Positions 1 through 11,305 of a stretch of 64,000 nt of DNA are shown in pieces. Under the pieces are notes generated by a model, which did not search any database, was not told the origin of the DNA, and saw only the letters and a list, made by a program, of their open reading frames with translations. Where the stretch lies: contig JAIVEN010000020.1 of the NCBI GenBank assembly GCA_026686845.1, forward strand, positions 3,189,501 to 3,253,500, read 5' to 3'. Made by a program: the position numbers and the translations under genes. This stretch comes from Adenanthera pavonina. Its lineage: Eukaryota; Streptophyta; Magnoliopsida; Fabales; Fabaceae. Position 1 is the stretch's first letter. Each line of letters begins with the position of its first letter.

Positions 1-240
1 CATTTTTTGTCTTTCCAAGTTGAAAATTAAGTTTATATGGAGTTACGAGAATTTAGTTTAGAGAAGTTTCACACATATTTTAACTTAATTGACAATAGAT
101 ACATGAACATCTCGTACGTGTCGCAAGGAGGCATTGCTAGAGAAGAGTAGATGCGACTAACTGGTGAGGAAGTAATAATTTTTAAAATAATCACTTACAA
201 TAAATTAATGTTTAAAGTTGTAGCTAGCCCGAACTGAGCA
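1..240. repeat. Segmental duplication block, copy 1
   Basis: Non-coding AT-rich DNA that reads in parallel with 23385-23590, with shared stretches such as the ends TTAAAATAATC and AATAAATTAATGTTTAAAG, at roughly 80-85% identity by eye. It belongs to the duplicated surroundings of the Kunitz gene cluster. From 241 to 485 I see no gene; a 94-residue frame there has no recognisable domain. Confidence 0.7.
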
Positions 241-917
241 AACATAATTTGTCCCAGCAAATATTACTTCTGAGCACTCCTTCATTTCCTTTTATAAATT
301 ATCAAATAAAAACTCCCATGACCGGTAAAAATTTTCCCCGACAAACAGGGAAAATGACGAATGAGATCATCATAAACAACATAATTCAATTTGAAGACCC
401 TAAAATAGTGAAATTACAAAGGGCCGAAGGTTTTAAGTGTCACATAAAGATAATTAATATGGGAGCACGAAAAGTTGTATATATAATGTATGGGCATTTT
501 CATCATTTTGCACCAACTTCATCTGACACTTAAAGACTTATTTCCTTCTCTCTGATTTCACTATTTTAGAGTCCTCAAGATGAATTATGTTGCTTGCGTG
601 ATCCTCATGTGTCATTTTCCTGTGCAAATATGGGTCGTCTTTGTTGAATTGTTAATTGTTAATTTTGTAGGGGAAGAACGGAAATCGCTATTATATTTTT
701 ATACGAATTTTCTCCTTCAGATTTATCTTCGTCTAATTTAAAATTTTTAATATTCGAGATCAGAAGATAGAGACTACACATATCACAAACGTTGCAATTT
801 ATTTAAGGCTGATCACATAGGAAGAATATAATGAGAGGATTGCCTCATTTATTTAGTGACATTCTAAGAGCCACAAAAAGGGAAATCATACATGGCTAGC
901 TTTAGTGCTTGGTCACT

Positions 918-1571
918 TCAGATACTTGATTCGTATATATTGGACATTTCAAGACCAGAAACAATACCACTAGATTTTAAGAAGGAGAACATGAAGATGT
1001 TTCCAGTACTCAGAACCAGCCGCCTGAATCCATCTTGACGAATCCCAACATCATAACAAGTCCCTGAAGAATGGGGACAAAACACAAGCTTGTAGGATTC
1101 TGGTAACTTCTCAATCCGGAAAGAGCCACTCACCAACGTCGAACCTTGATGGTTTTCAGGACCACCAACAATAAGCCTTGCAGATGATAAAGACGAACCT
1201 GCTTCATAAGCAACAGACCATTTGAAGGATGCCAAACAACTTGGCGTCCACGAAAAGAACTCAATCTCCGGATTAACACAGCCTGTAGATATGGATGGAA
1301 CTTGGAATCTCACTGGAAGACCCGGGTGGGTATCCCGGTTTACGATAATTTCTGGTGCGCATCTGGAATTCATTAACATTGAAACCTCACCACCAGATCC
1401 TTCCCCCGTATATGACGCGATGGTGTACCATTGACCTGGGACAAGAGGATCTCCATCAACGTCAAGCACTTGCTCCACAGCAAAGGCAAGTGATAAAGGT
1501 TTGGTGGTGGTGAAGGAAAACCACAGAAGGAAGGATAGGATTACGATCAGTGACGACGTTGCAAACTTCAT
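918..1571 (-). CDS. Kunitz-type (STI family) protease inhibitor-like protein, copy 1
   Basis: Intronless 217-residue frame, the usual size for a plant Kunitz inhibitor with signal peptide. Residues 1-30 form a hydrophobic secretion signal. The Kunitz signature starts at residue 35 (VLDVDGD, then Tyr at 49 and Ile at 51). Cysteines are at 71, 98, 112, 165 and 172: 71/112 and 165/172 fit the two conserved disulfides, and Cys98 is extra and unpaired. The fold is a secreted beta-trefoil that blocks serine or other proteases, or acts as a storage or defence protein. The reactive-site residue cannot be assigned because this loop is divergent. The start is the only Met before the signal peptide and sits about 75 bp downstream of a TATA box. 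Paralogues lie at 29645-30328 and 32338-32994. Target protease unknown. Confidence 0.9.
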   Translation of the reverse strand: MKFATSSLIVILSFLLWFSFTTTKPLSLAFAVEQVLDVDGDPLVPGQWYTIASYTGEGSGGEVSMLMNSRCAPEIIVNRDTHPGLPVRFQVPSISTGCVNPEIEFFSWTPSCLASFKWSVAYEAGSSLSSARLIVGGPENHQGSTLVSGSFRIEKLPESYKLVFCPHSSGTCYDVGIRQDGFRRLVLSTGNIFMFSFLKSSGIVSGLEMSNIYESSI

Positions 1572-1645
1572 GTTGTCGCACTACTCGATATTCAAGACTT
1601 CAGGAGTAATTTTAAGCTTGAGAGAAACACAAGGCGTTCATGTTA

Positions 1646-1709
1646 TTATATAGAGAATGTACAAAAGGATAAGTGCAAGGAAGCCGAGACAAGTGTCACT
1701 GCATGCATG
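1646..1709 (-). promoter_or_regulatory. Promoter of Kunitz copy 1: TATA box and RY motif
   Basis: On the minus strand a TATATAA box lies at 1646-1652, about 75 bp before the ATG. The RY-type palindrome CATGCATG is at 1702-1709. The position that holds a G-box (CACGTG) in the two paralogues reads CAAGTG here (about 1690-1695), so the G-box is lost. RY plus G-box is a known layout for B3/bZIP-controlled seed genes; expression here is inferred. Confidence 0.6.
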
Positions 1710-1740
1710 GGTTCATCTCTAAAATGTGGAATAAATGTTA

Positions 1741-4212
1741 AAAATGACAAATTATACACCATAAAATCAACATCAATAAAAAAAATAAGAATGTAAAATT
1801 TAAAATAGTTTGATGACTGATACTCCTTTCATAAAAAGGTTTTAATTTGAAAAATTTTAAAAAGTTAAATATGAGTATTTCAAATCTCACCTTAAAGATA
1901 AGCTAAGCACTGAATGGGATGCGTTTTATGAATGTGAAGAAATCAAACGGGTTCAATAACTATTGTCGATAAGTGTTAGGTACCTAAAAAATGTGTTTGG
2001 TATCAAAATTATTTTATCTTCTTTGAGAAAAAGTAACATATATAATATGAAAAAAAAAACATGTAATATTGTTATGCAATTATTGATGTTTTTCTAAAAT
2101 AATAATTATCATTGAAATGATAAAATTATTTTTAATTTTTGTTATATTACATTTAGTTTATCAAGCGATTCATTAATATTTTAAATAGTAGTGGTTAAGT
2201 CGTAACAAAATAGTTCTACTTTATAATAACAATTATTTTTATTGCTTCACACAAAAACATAAAAAATATTTTTAAATTTATGAAATTATTTTTCTTATAC
2301 TATTTTTATTACTTTACACTGGGGAACCTGCTGTTAGTATTTGTAAATTTGCAACTTTCACGTGGCTTCATGATCTCTCGTATATTTTCACGTACTATAG
2401 ACAACAACGTTTCACTGCAATGTTGGCCAAAAAAGGATAAGGAAAATGACTGCAATCTTTCGGTACCATTCAATTATAGTGTGACTTTGAGGGATATTTT
2501 AATATCACGTTTTTCATGAATCATTAATATATAAATATAAAGAGCAAAAAGGAAACCTAACTACCCTAAAGGAGATCAAGGAGCAAAAAAAAAAAAATTA
2601 TCTCAATATAAATTATAAAAGTAAAACATTATTGTACTATATATAAATTATTGATAATATAATTTCTATTTCTTCTTATTTTTTGGGTTCACCATTAATT
2701 CGCCAAGTTATTAAGAGGAGGGATTGGCGTGTTGGCTGGTATAACTCATTGCTAAATTCCAATCCACCAAGACTTTAACAATTTCCTTAAAATTTTATAT
2801 ATAAAATAAATATAGTCATACACTTCGTTATGATGTCATTGAGAAACAAAACTAAATCATTTCGAAAATGTACTAGACTTAGGTGCACTTGTTTATATAT
2901 TTATTATTACATTTCCCATAAAATTATGGCATGTAAAAAATGATTTTTTGTAATTTCTGTTAAAATCATTGATGGTATTTATGATCAAATATTATTCAGG
3001 GATTTCTTAGTGGATTTTTTAAAATTATTATTAGATTATAAGAAAGTTACAATTTTATTGTTAGAATCTAATAATAATTGTTTATAATTTTTTCAATGTG
3101 ACGGATGTTCATCACGTTTAATTTAATCATGTTGGTAAGATGCAATGGCGAAGCTACGTATAAATGAGGAGGGGCACTTAGCTTGTATGTATGTATGTGT
3201 TTTTCATAAAAGAAAAAAACGTATAGATTTGTTTTGTGATGTTCTTAAAATTATTGAGGAATATTCTTGATTATTAATGATTTTTATTGTACTCTTAAAT
3301 ATCTATAATTTATAACAATTATAAACTCTATAGATTTTGAATACAAAACACAAATACTTTGAATAAAATATTTTGCATTTTTACCCAAAACCAAAAAATG
3401 GAATAAAACGTAAAACAGTGAGAGGGGTGGAACCATTAATTGACGTTGGCCCATGTACAAAAACAACTTATATATAACTTAAGGTAATATATATATACAT
3501 ATATATATAAACCAACTTATAAATAACTTATAAAAAAACAAATCATTTAAGATTTGCCCAAAAAATAATGGTTCAATAAACACAGCATTTATAATTTGAT
3601 TAAAGCACAAAGAAAAAAAATTAAAAGGTAATATATATATATATGACAAAAGCATATAATAAGTCCCTTAACTTTACCCTCAATTTCATTCTTTTGCCTA
3701 TATATATATATATATATGTAGTAACACACAACATCAGTCTCGGACTAGGCATAATTGAAGTGTCATTTGTTGGGAAGAATCGTCATTCCCTTATTTTGGA
3801 CAGGTTTGAATAGCTGGCCTCAAAGCGATTCATATCCATTTTAACAACGTTCTCCTTTTAGCAACTAATATAAAAGAATCTAAAGTAACATGCTTTAATC
3901 AATCTACAGTCTAAAAATACCACCTTTTAATATATATATATATATAAGTGTACGAATATCGAATATTACTTTAATATTAATCAATTAACTAATTTCACAT
4001 CTGAGCACTCCTTCAAAGACTCTTACAACTCCATGGCCAGCAAATTTCTTGCAGCAAATATACGCAATCTTCTTTTTGTTTCATTATTAATACTAGCTAT
4101 TGCGGTACAAATTTAGGTAGGCCTGTAGGACCCTTGTTGCTTAAGTGACTTAGTGCCCATTTGATTCATCTTTTAAAAAAAAAATCATGATTTTCAATCA
4201 TAGTTTTATAAG
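1741..4212. other. Intergenic AT-rich DNA, no gene seen
   Basis: The stretch holds duplicated upstream sequence of the Kunitz unit (to about 2640) and several AT-dinucleotide runs (about 3489-3510, 3632-3645, 3701-3718, 3931-3947). Short frames at 2280-2519 and 3284-3466 have no recognisable domain and biased composition. Nothing coding is supported. Confidence 0.6.
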
Positions 4213-4712
4213 AAAATTTGTTTGACCAAAACTTACAACTTAAAGTCTCAATTGCCATCCAAAACAATTTGGCACTTAAGGACCATTTATACAAGTCCTG
4301 TTTAACTTAACCAATTTGTTTAAAGAGGTTTCACCCTAGAGAAACAACTCCTCTAAAAATTGACCCCTTGACTGATTCCACGTAATGAACTACATGCCCA
4401 AAACACACATACAAAGACCAAAACCACTTTGAACTCACACACACGGTCAATCGGCTCATAAACACATGCTCCAACAATAATGACCCATATCGGGGTCCAA
4501 TTCATCATCACACACATATCAACATGCGTGGCACATATCATCCATCATCATCTATATCATTACATCAATATCATCACCATCATCCGTATTGTCATATCAC
4601 ATACACATAAAAATATCACTCCCAGGATAACTAGACAATACATCAACACCTAATTCTACTTGGAACAAATCGTTACTTAGATTGAATGGTAAAAGTACCA
4701 ATTACAAATGAT
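4213..4712 (-). repeat. Ty3/gypsy LTR fragment, interrupted
   Basis: The stretch is similar to 61500-62000 and 63000-63480, which are parts of minus-strand gypsy LTRs; shared landmarks include TTTGGCACTTAAGGACCATT. The first ~400 bp expected of the LTR is missing, so it is truncated on the left. It is cut at 4712 by the CACTA-like element and resumes at 9182. Confidence 0.7.
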
Positions 4713-4741
4713 CACAGTACACAAATACTATTCTAGCACTG

Positions 4742-4905
4742 CATGAGAGGACGGTTGTGTGGAGAACTGTCTTTGAAAATATGTGCGGTGGCATTTTTGT
4801 AAATAAATTGAAAAATTTTCACTTAAGAGGACGGTTGTTACAACGACCGTCTTTATAAGAGTTTTAAAAGGACAGTTTTCTTTGTACCCGTCCTCTTATG
4901 TTCTT
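4742..4905. repeat. Left subterminal GGACGGTT repeats of the CACTA-like element
   Basis: Three units in this stretch pair AGGACGGTT (or AGGACAGTT) with a nearby inverted form (GACCGTC, ACTGTCTTT, CCCGTCCTC), giving short hairpin-capable repeats. The same word recurs at the right end. Confidence 0.75.
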
Positions 4906-4994
4906 TTTTTATTTTCCCCAAAATATTTCCCTTTCGCTCTATGCAGATATCGCGCTCTCAATCTTCACTTTCGCTCTTAACTCTCTCAACTTCG

Positions 4995-5420
4995 CAGCCT
5001 GATTTTCTAGCTCTCCCTATACCAATAGCGATTTCCACCTCCAACTCTTACCATTGGCAATTTTCATTTTCAACCTCACATTCAGTATTCCCGCAGCTGA
5101 ACCCTAACCCACCACTCCTCCGTTGGAGCTCGGCGCCGGCAATTGATACAGTTGTAGGTCTTCCCTCTCTTGCCTCACTCGACTCCGCGCTCTGATTTTC
5201 TCGCTCTCCCCTGCACTAATGGCGATTTCCACCTGTAGCTTTCACCATCGGCGATTTTCACTTTCAGCTTCACCTTCGGTACTCCCGTAGCTGAACCCTA
5301 ACCCATTGCTAACCATCGAAGCTGCCCCCACTCCGTCACTATTTGGTTCGGTACTCTCGGTACCACACCTCTATTGGAGCCCAACGCCAAGGATTACTAC
5401 AGTCGTACCCATTTTCCATC
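4995..5420. repeat. Diverged tandem repeat inside the CACTA-like element
   Basis: A pyrimidine-rich stretch of about 200 bp is repeated: words such as CTGATTTTCT, GCGATTTCCACCT and GCTGAACCCTAACCCA occur around 5000-5110 and again around 5193-5305. A looser third partial copy reaches about 5420 (TTGGAGCC...GTCGTACCC). The sequence looks like a plant 5' leader, so it may be captured transcript DNA; no parent gene is identifiable. Frames at 4941-5195 and 5306-5569 are Ser/Leu/Pro-rich and unlikely to be proteins. Confidence 0.6.
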
Positions 5421-8400
5421 GAAGTCGCCTCCACAGGTCCATCACTATTCTGTGCTTAATTTTCTGTCTTGCCTATTTCGTGTTTAGCAGCGGTTCTTTT
5501 CAAGGATTTTTTTTTCGTTTAGCAGAGGTTTTCTGTCTTGCCTATTTCATGTTTAGCAGAGGTCCGTAGCTTTAAATTTTTTTCGTTTCTGTCTTCTATA
5601 AAATTTCTGGTGAGGTATGTTTTGGTGATGGCCTTGCTTTTTATTTCTATCTTCTTTGGAAATTTTCTGCTTGCTTGATGTCTATCCATAGCACTGTACA
5701 GGGATGAAATCAGAAAAAAAAAATACTCAAGGGCTGAAAATATAAAGGAAATAATGGCATAGAAAGGGTATTGTAGAAATAAAAAATAAAGGAAGAGAAT
5801 TAACATATCTCTTCAACACTGGAACAAGCTTGCTTAATGATGACAAATCATGAAATTGGGCAACTCAATTGTGCCTTGATTGCGGACAGTGGATAGTTGA
5901 TAGCTTAATTGCTCAAATCCCTCAAAATATTACTCCTTTCTTATCTTATGCCTTGGTGGATGCTATAAAAAAAAATACACAGCTTAAACCCATGAATACA
6001 AATAGGAAATAGTAATATTTTTGTTGTCTGATTGAGGCAAATAGCAATGGTTTGTTGAAGGGGAAAAAGGGGGAAAAGGTAGAATACCTTTTACCCTATA
6101 GTTCGTACCATACTATAGCTTTACAATATGTCTTGTCCTCGTGACAGTGTGTGTGAGATGCAGAAAAATCCATTTAATTGTCATTAAAATTCAAATAATA
6201 TATCTTAGTCTTTAATTGTCATTCCACTAAGCTTCTCCTTGCACCTTTCACGTAACCCATGTTGTGTTCTCATCCTCTTTAGTCTTTAATTGCCACATCC
6301 TTTACTTGTTTGCCATCTATCTCCAATATTGCTTGGGGATGAACTAAAATTTCTTGAGGGGGGGCAATAGGGTGATATATATATATATGTATTGATAAAT
6401 AAGTTTTATTTTTTCATGATTTGATTATTTCTCATTTTTTGGTTTCTCAAAGAAGTTAAATGACCTATAGTTTAGTTTCCATTCCTGAGTATTTATTGTT
6501 TGAACATGGTTTATGTCTCTTGTAATCTTCCATTGATCAAGTAATTGTTTTGCAAATATACAGTGAGCAAGACACATAAAAATGTCTTACAGAATTGGCC
6601 TCTACGCACCTAATAAGGCTTGGACTTCCTCTTAACTTTTTTCTTTTTGACCATTAGGCTTGGACTTTTTTCTTTCATTATAATTGATTATGCCTCCATT
6701 AGGGAAAAGCATTGACAGACATACTAAAAATTAATTATTAACCAGTTCATTAGATTTCTATTATATTGTACACTCAAAACCTGAACATTTTTTGTCATTT
6801 TCAGTGGGCCAATTTCCTTTCATTTCACTACAAAGGAGATGAAGAGACCTGTAACTAGACAAAGCAACTTGTGGATTTTGACTCCCATCTCCAAGGTGTG
6901 GGTCTTCGAATGTTGGGACTTTGTCTGGGAAAGCAAGCTAAGGTTGCTACCTCCTTGTGTTGGTTCAAGCCCATATGAAATCCTTTGGCTCTCCTATTAC
7001 TAGTTCATACGTAATATTCTGCCATTTTTTACATCCTCTGCTTATTTTGATATTTATTTTTAATTTTAATAATTGCTAGACATGTCAATTAATCTAAGTT
7101 TTATAAAGAATAAAGCAGAAGCAATGCATCCAGAGGACATGTATGTTGATCAAAATTAACCACCTAGCATCTGCATTGCAATAAACATTTTCCTTTCAGT
7201 CTGATGTGTTTTTCCGATCATTACTGTGACAGTGTTAAGAGATTTTCAGTGTTTTCTTTATATTAGAAGTTGGAATGGTGGAGGAAATGTATTTTGGATG
7301 TCGCTTTTCTAATGTGTATTATTTTGACAAGGATGGAATTAGAATTATAACTCTTGTTCATGTTGGTTACTTGTGTTATTTAGGGATTTCCATTGCCATG
7401 CCTTTTTCCTCTTGGTTTTAGAACTATATTTATTTCCAATTTACAAATAGAAATTGGACATATCTGATGTATCTGTCCAATGTAATGTGGATGGCCTACT
7501 GTTCAAAGTCTGAATGGATGCAGAGCTGTAGATCAAATTTTAAAGCTTATTTCAAATATTGAGGTACTTTATTTGTCTTCCTTTATCCCTAAGATGTAGT
7601 TCACTAGTTCCTTAATGGCGCTATGGTATGAGGTAGTTGGAACTAAGTTCTGCTAAAAACAATATCAGTATCTGTGTGTATTTCATTATCAAATGCTTCT
7701 TATAATCAAAGTAATATAAACCATTATGTCCAACACTTGGAAGACACAGGTTGAGTAGACAAGAATTAGAAGAGTTATACTAAACAGAGGAGAGAGAGAT
7801 GAGAGAATTTGTCCTATTCGATCACTTTCTACCTTATTAACTCTGCAACTTGCTGATATATTTCCTTGTGTATGTGATTGTGAATCTGAACAAGAGCCTA
7901 TATGTAAAGCATGAATAGAGGGTTGAGAGAGAAGAAATGGGCTTTGATTTTGAGGAGCTGTTGAAGAAACTTTAAAGTGTTAGGGTGTCTCAAAATTTTT
8001 TAGATGTGGGGGGTTGAGAGAAGCTGGATGCTGCTTTAATTTTGTTGCTGTTTTAATTTTTTTCTGCCTTTATTATGATAAAGTTAGGGGAAAAGAGAAA
8101 ATCTGGTGGGTATATTATTTTGAAACCTCTCTATTATGTAAGAGGTTTTAGTGGGAGCTTCATTAGCTTCCTCTATTGATGATTGATAGATTTTAGCTGT
8201 AATGATTTTTAAACTTGCTGATATTAGAACCAGTTTTAACTTATGAAATTAGTCAAAAGGTTTAACCAATCTACTTACAAGGAGCCTTTCTATTAGAATT
8301 CTGCTGGTTGGCCCTTCCATAACTTTGCAATGGTTATTCCATGACACAAAGTTTTAGGTGGACTGTAAGTGCATTACTCCTGAACTGCTTTTCATGATTT

Positions 8401-8870
8401 GTTATTTAGAGATCTTCTGTTTATGTTCCTATTTTCATAAAGCAAAGTAACCAAGAGAGAAGATCAAAGAGAGAGCTATAAGGTTTGAATGGAACTTTCT
8501 GTGTATGTTCCTATTTTCATAAAGCAATTTAGAATCTTCTTTTGAATTGCTTATTGTATCACTATCCTAACTTGTTCTTCATTATAGATACTCTGTCCTT
8601 GATGAAGGTAATTTATGCTTCTTGCATGGCTGCACCTTTATTGTTGATAGTTTGCTTATACTTTATTAATGTACATGCAAGATTTTTAGCTTGAAACCTA
8701 TTAATGCATGTTTCATTTTACAGAACTTTCCGGACTCATAGTGCTTCATAGTCCAAAGAAGATATACAAGAAGTCATAGAAGAGTACTAGGCAAAGTATT
8801 ATTTATAATCTAGTATAGGTATATATATCTAGTGTATACAATTGTAATCTTTTATTTTCCTTTTAAAAAA
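5421..8870. other. Interior of the CACTA-like element, no coding sequence seen
   Basis: AT-rich sequence without long frames or transposase motifs on either strand. It resembles intron or untranslated sequence. Confidence 0.5.
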
Positions 8871-8877
8871 AAAATTG

Positions 8878-9181
8878 CCACTTTCAAGGACGGTTGTGCC
8901 CATAACCATCCTTGAAAGTCCATAATCTTTTTTAAAAAAAATTGCCACTTTCTAGGATCGTTGTGCCCACAACCGTCCTTTAAAGTCCATAATTTTTTAA
9001 AAAAACAATTGCCACTTTCTAGGACAGTTGTGCTTATAACCGTCCTTGAAAGTCTTTCAAGGATGGGTAAAGAACCATTCTAAAAAGTCATACTTTCTAT
9101 CACTATCATTTCAATCACTATACAAGAACCGTCCTTAAAAGTTCTTTTTAACCGTCCTTGAAAGTCTTTTCTGTAGTAGTG
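8878..9181. repeat. Right subterminal GGACGGTT repeats of the CACTA-like element
   Basis: Three successive units of about 67 bp each start with CTTTCAAGGACGGTT or CTTTCTAGGA, carry TTGTGCCCA, and end with ACCGTCCTTGAAAGTCC. Two further AACCGTCCTT copies lie close to the end, which closes with CTGTAGTAGTG at 9171-9181. Confidence 0.8.
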
Positions 9182-9284
9182 GATGTTCCCAAAGCTACGA
9201 AACCTACGACTCCTTGGTCTTCTCTGGACAAGTGTCATAGTCTTCAGCTGAAATGTTAGCCGTGGAGGATGTGAGAGAAAGGCT
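9182..9284 (-). repeat. Ty3/gypsy LTR fragment between two insertions
   Basis: Continues the LTR cut at 4712. It matches 20210-20315 (ACTCCTTGGTCTTCTC against ATTCCTTGGTCTTCTC) and stops at 9284, where the copia element begins. The LTR resumes after 18614. Confidence 0.75.
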
Positions 9285-11010
9285 TGTTAGCAAGGCTGAC
9301 TTCCCAAGAGGGGGGGTGAATTGGGAAGATTGAAATTTTTCTGCACAAAGTGAAGTGGGTGAAGATATCACAGTGTAATGAAAACAATGAGTAAAATAGA
9401 GTAAGCTGATAAGTAAGGATAAGGAGAAGAAGACTCAGTGATTTATCCTGGTTCGGTCTATCCACTTGACCTACGTCCAGTCTCCAAGACAACTCTTGAG
9501 ATTTATCCACTATACAGCAAGAATTTCAACGGGCTTCTTGCTAATGCCACAGTACACGAGTATGCTCTGTTCTTGAGCTCTCTCAAACTCTCTAAGCACT
9601 TTCTCTATGTGTTTTCCCAATCCCCTTGTGAATTCCCCTCACAAGTAAATCTTTCTTCCAGATGAAGAGTAGATTGTTTACAAATATATAACTCTCTTGA
9701 ATAGAGTAGATATGAAGGTTAAAGTACAGATAATGAAGTTGAGAGGGTAAAAGCTTTTGAGAAGAAGATTAAGCAGAAATTCGGTATATACAAGTTTGAT
9801 TCGTTACCCATAACTTCAAATGATGTTATATTTATAGTTTTAGTTCTCAAATGTCCGTTAGAGACTAAATCTATCCGTTGGGGAAGTTATCCAACGGTTA
9901 CTCTAAAAAACTATCCGTTTACCAACCGTATTTAATGTTTCTGACACACTGACATTTGAATTTTGGTTGGTCAACAGACGAATTTCGAAGGAACTGAAGG
10001 TTAAAGCTTCAAACGTTAAAATATGAAGTTCGTCTATCCATAGAGTGAAATTCGAATTTTGAAACTTATAGAATATTTTCACAATGTGACATACGAATTT
10101 TCAAGAAGAAAATTTTTCTGTAAATCGTAAACAGTATTTTCAATTTTCTACAGTACCCTCGAAATTCGAATTTTGGATGCCCAAAATTCATCTGTCCATT
10201 GAACGTTCAGAGAGGCACAGTAGATAACTTTCTCCGAAATTTGAATTTTGACAGAGTGAAATTCGTCTGTCAGAGACCAGTTTTGAAACTTAACTTATTC
10301 TTGATCTCAGTTGAACTTTAACATTGTTTCAGACGAATTTCTTCTGTTTTCTCAAGTTGTGTTTTGTCTGAAATTCGAATTTTGTAAGAGTGAAATTCGT
10401 CTATCTCAAAGAAGTTCATTTCAGACTTATATGAAAATTCGAATGTTGCAAAGTCAAAGTTCGTCTGTCAGAGAGCAGTTTTGAAACTTAACTTATTCTT
10501 GATCTCAGTTAAACTTGAACATTGTTTCAGATGAATTTCTTTGGTTTTCACAAACTTCATTTTACTTGAAATTCGAATTTTGGAAGTGTGAAGTTCGTCT
10601 GTTACAAAAAGGCTTCTTTCAGATTTGTATGAAATTCGAATTTTGAACAACCAAAATTCATCTGACAGAGAGCCATCTCTTCAGACTTTTTCAGTTTTAG
10701 CTCGAAATTTGAATTTCCTAAGGCAAAGTTCGAATTTCCAACTTGACAGTTCAGTTTAAACTTTCAAACTTCGTTTGTTTGTGGGTGTTTTTCAAATAAG
10801 TAAAGATTTAATTTCAAATTAAGGTTTGAAAACATCTTTTTCTCAAATCAAAATCTTTTACCCAATCACAACTAAAACTAGAGATCCTACAAGAGATCTA
10901 ACAGCAAATGCTCAGAAAATCTTCACTTGAAATAACTTTGATCTCTTTTGATATCTTCAATCCAAGCTCTTGAGTGTTGGTTTGGAATCATCAAAACTCT
11001 TGATTCAACA
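9285..11010 (-). repeat. 3' LTR of minus-strand copia element
   Basis: 1726 bp, starting (minus strand) TGTTGAATCAAGAG and ending CTTGCTAACA. It keeps the conserved terminal block CAATTCACCCCCCC followed by CTCTTGGGAAGTC. A TATAAATA box is at 9829-9836 on the minus strand. The U3 part (about 9950-10780) carries the AAATTCGAATTT and CAGACGAA motif family. Confidence 0.9.
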
Positions 11011-11024
11011 TTCTCCCCCTTTTT
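11011..11024 (-). other. Polypurine tract of minus-strand copia element
   Basis: Minus-strand AAAAAGGGGGAGAA directly abuts the 3' LTR. It is identical to the tract at 55931-55944 in the plus-strand relative and is the plus-strand primer for reverse transcription. Confidence 0.9.
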
Positions 11025-11305
11025 GATGATGACAAAACAACTCACAAACTGGATTAGTACTTGGGTTTGCTTACACAAGCTCCCCCTCAACATATGCATT
11101 ACAGTTCATAAGATATCATTTCCAACAGATTAAGTGATGAGATTCAAAGCCCAAAACATTGCAACCAAGAACATAATTTATTTAATCAAATTGTTGCAAT
11201 ACATATTTCAATTTAAGATCAGTTCTTAAAACATCAATCAAGCAAATACAATTAAACAACTAAAACAAGATATAACAGGAAGATTCAGCCTAAGATCTAA
11301 AACAA

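Larger units (their letters stand above)
486..1740 (-). repeat. Kunitz gene duplication unit, copy 1 (pairs with 31915-33160)
   Basis: The block contains the gene at 918-1571 with about 430 bp of 3' flank and about 170 bp of promoter. It is nearly collinear with 31915-33160, including non-coding sequence on both sides, so the two genes arose by duplication of a genomic segment and not by retroposition. Weaker similarity continues upstream of the gene (about 1800-2640 against 33160-33760), including a shared stretch around CACTGCAAT and TTCATGAAT. Confidence 0.8.
4713..9181. mobile_element. CACTA-like DNA transposon, non-autonomous
   Basis: Ends read CACAGTACAC on the left and TGTAGTAGTG on the right (CAC...GTG, as in the CACTA superfamily). 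It is flanked by GAT at 4710-4712 and 9182-9184, a 3-bp target duplication. The related LTR copy at 20201-20230 shows the empty site: ATTACAAATGAT runs straight into ACTCCCAAAG, whereas here the two halves are 4.47 kb apart. Both subterminal regions carry repeated AGGACGGTT / AACCGTCCTT units, a typical transposase-binding layout. No transposase frame is present. Left and right termini match only partly, so the exact first base of the left end is less certain than the target duplication suggests. Confidence 0.8.

Noticed and set aside
249..533. 94-residue open frame near the left edge
   Set aside because: No domain, AT-driven composition, and the parallel duplicated region at 31915 does not keep the frame.
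4941..5569. Ser/Leu/Pro-rich frames that might be a captured gene
   Set aside because: They lie in a repeated pyrimidine-rich block, end quickly in every frame and match no family I recognise; treated as untranslated-type sequence.
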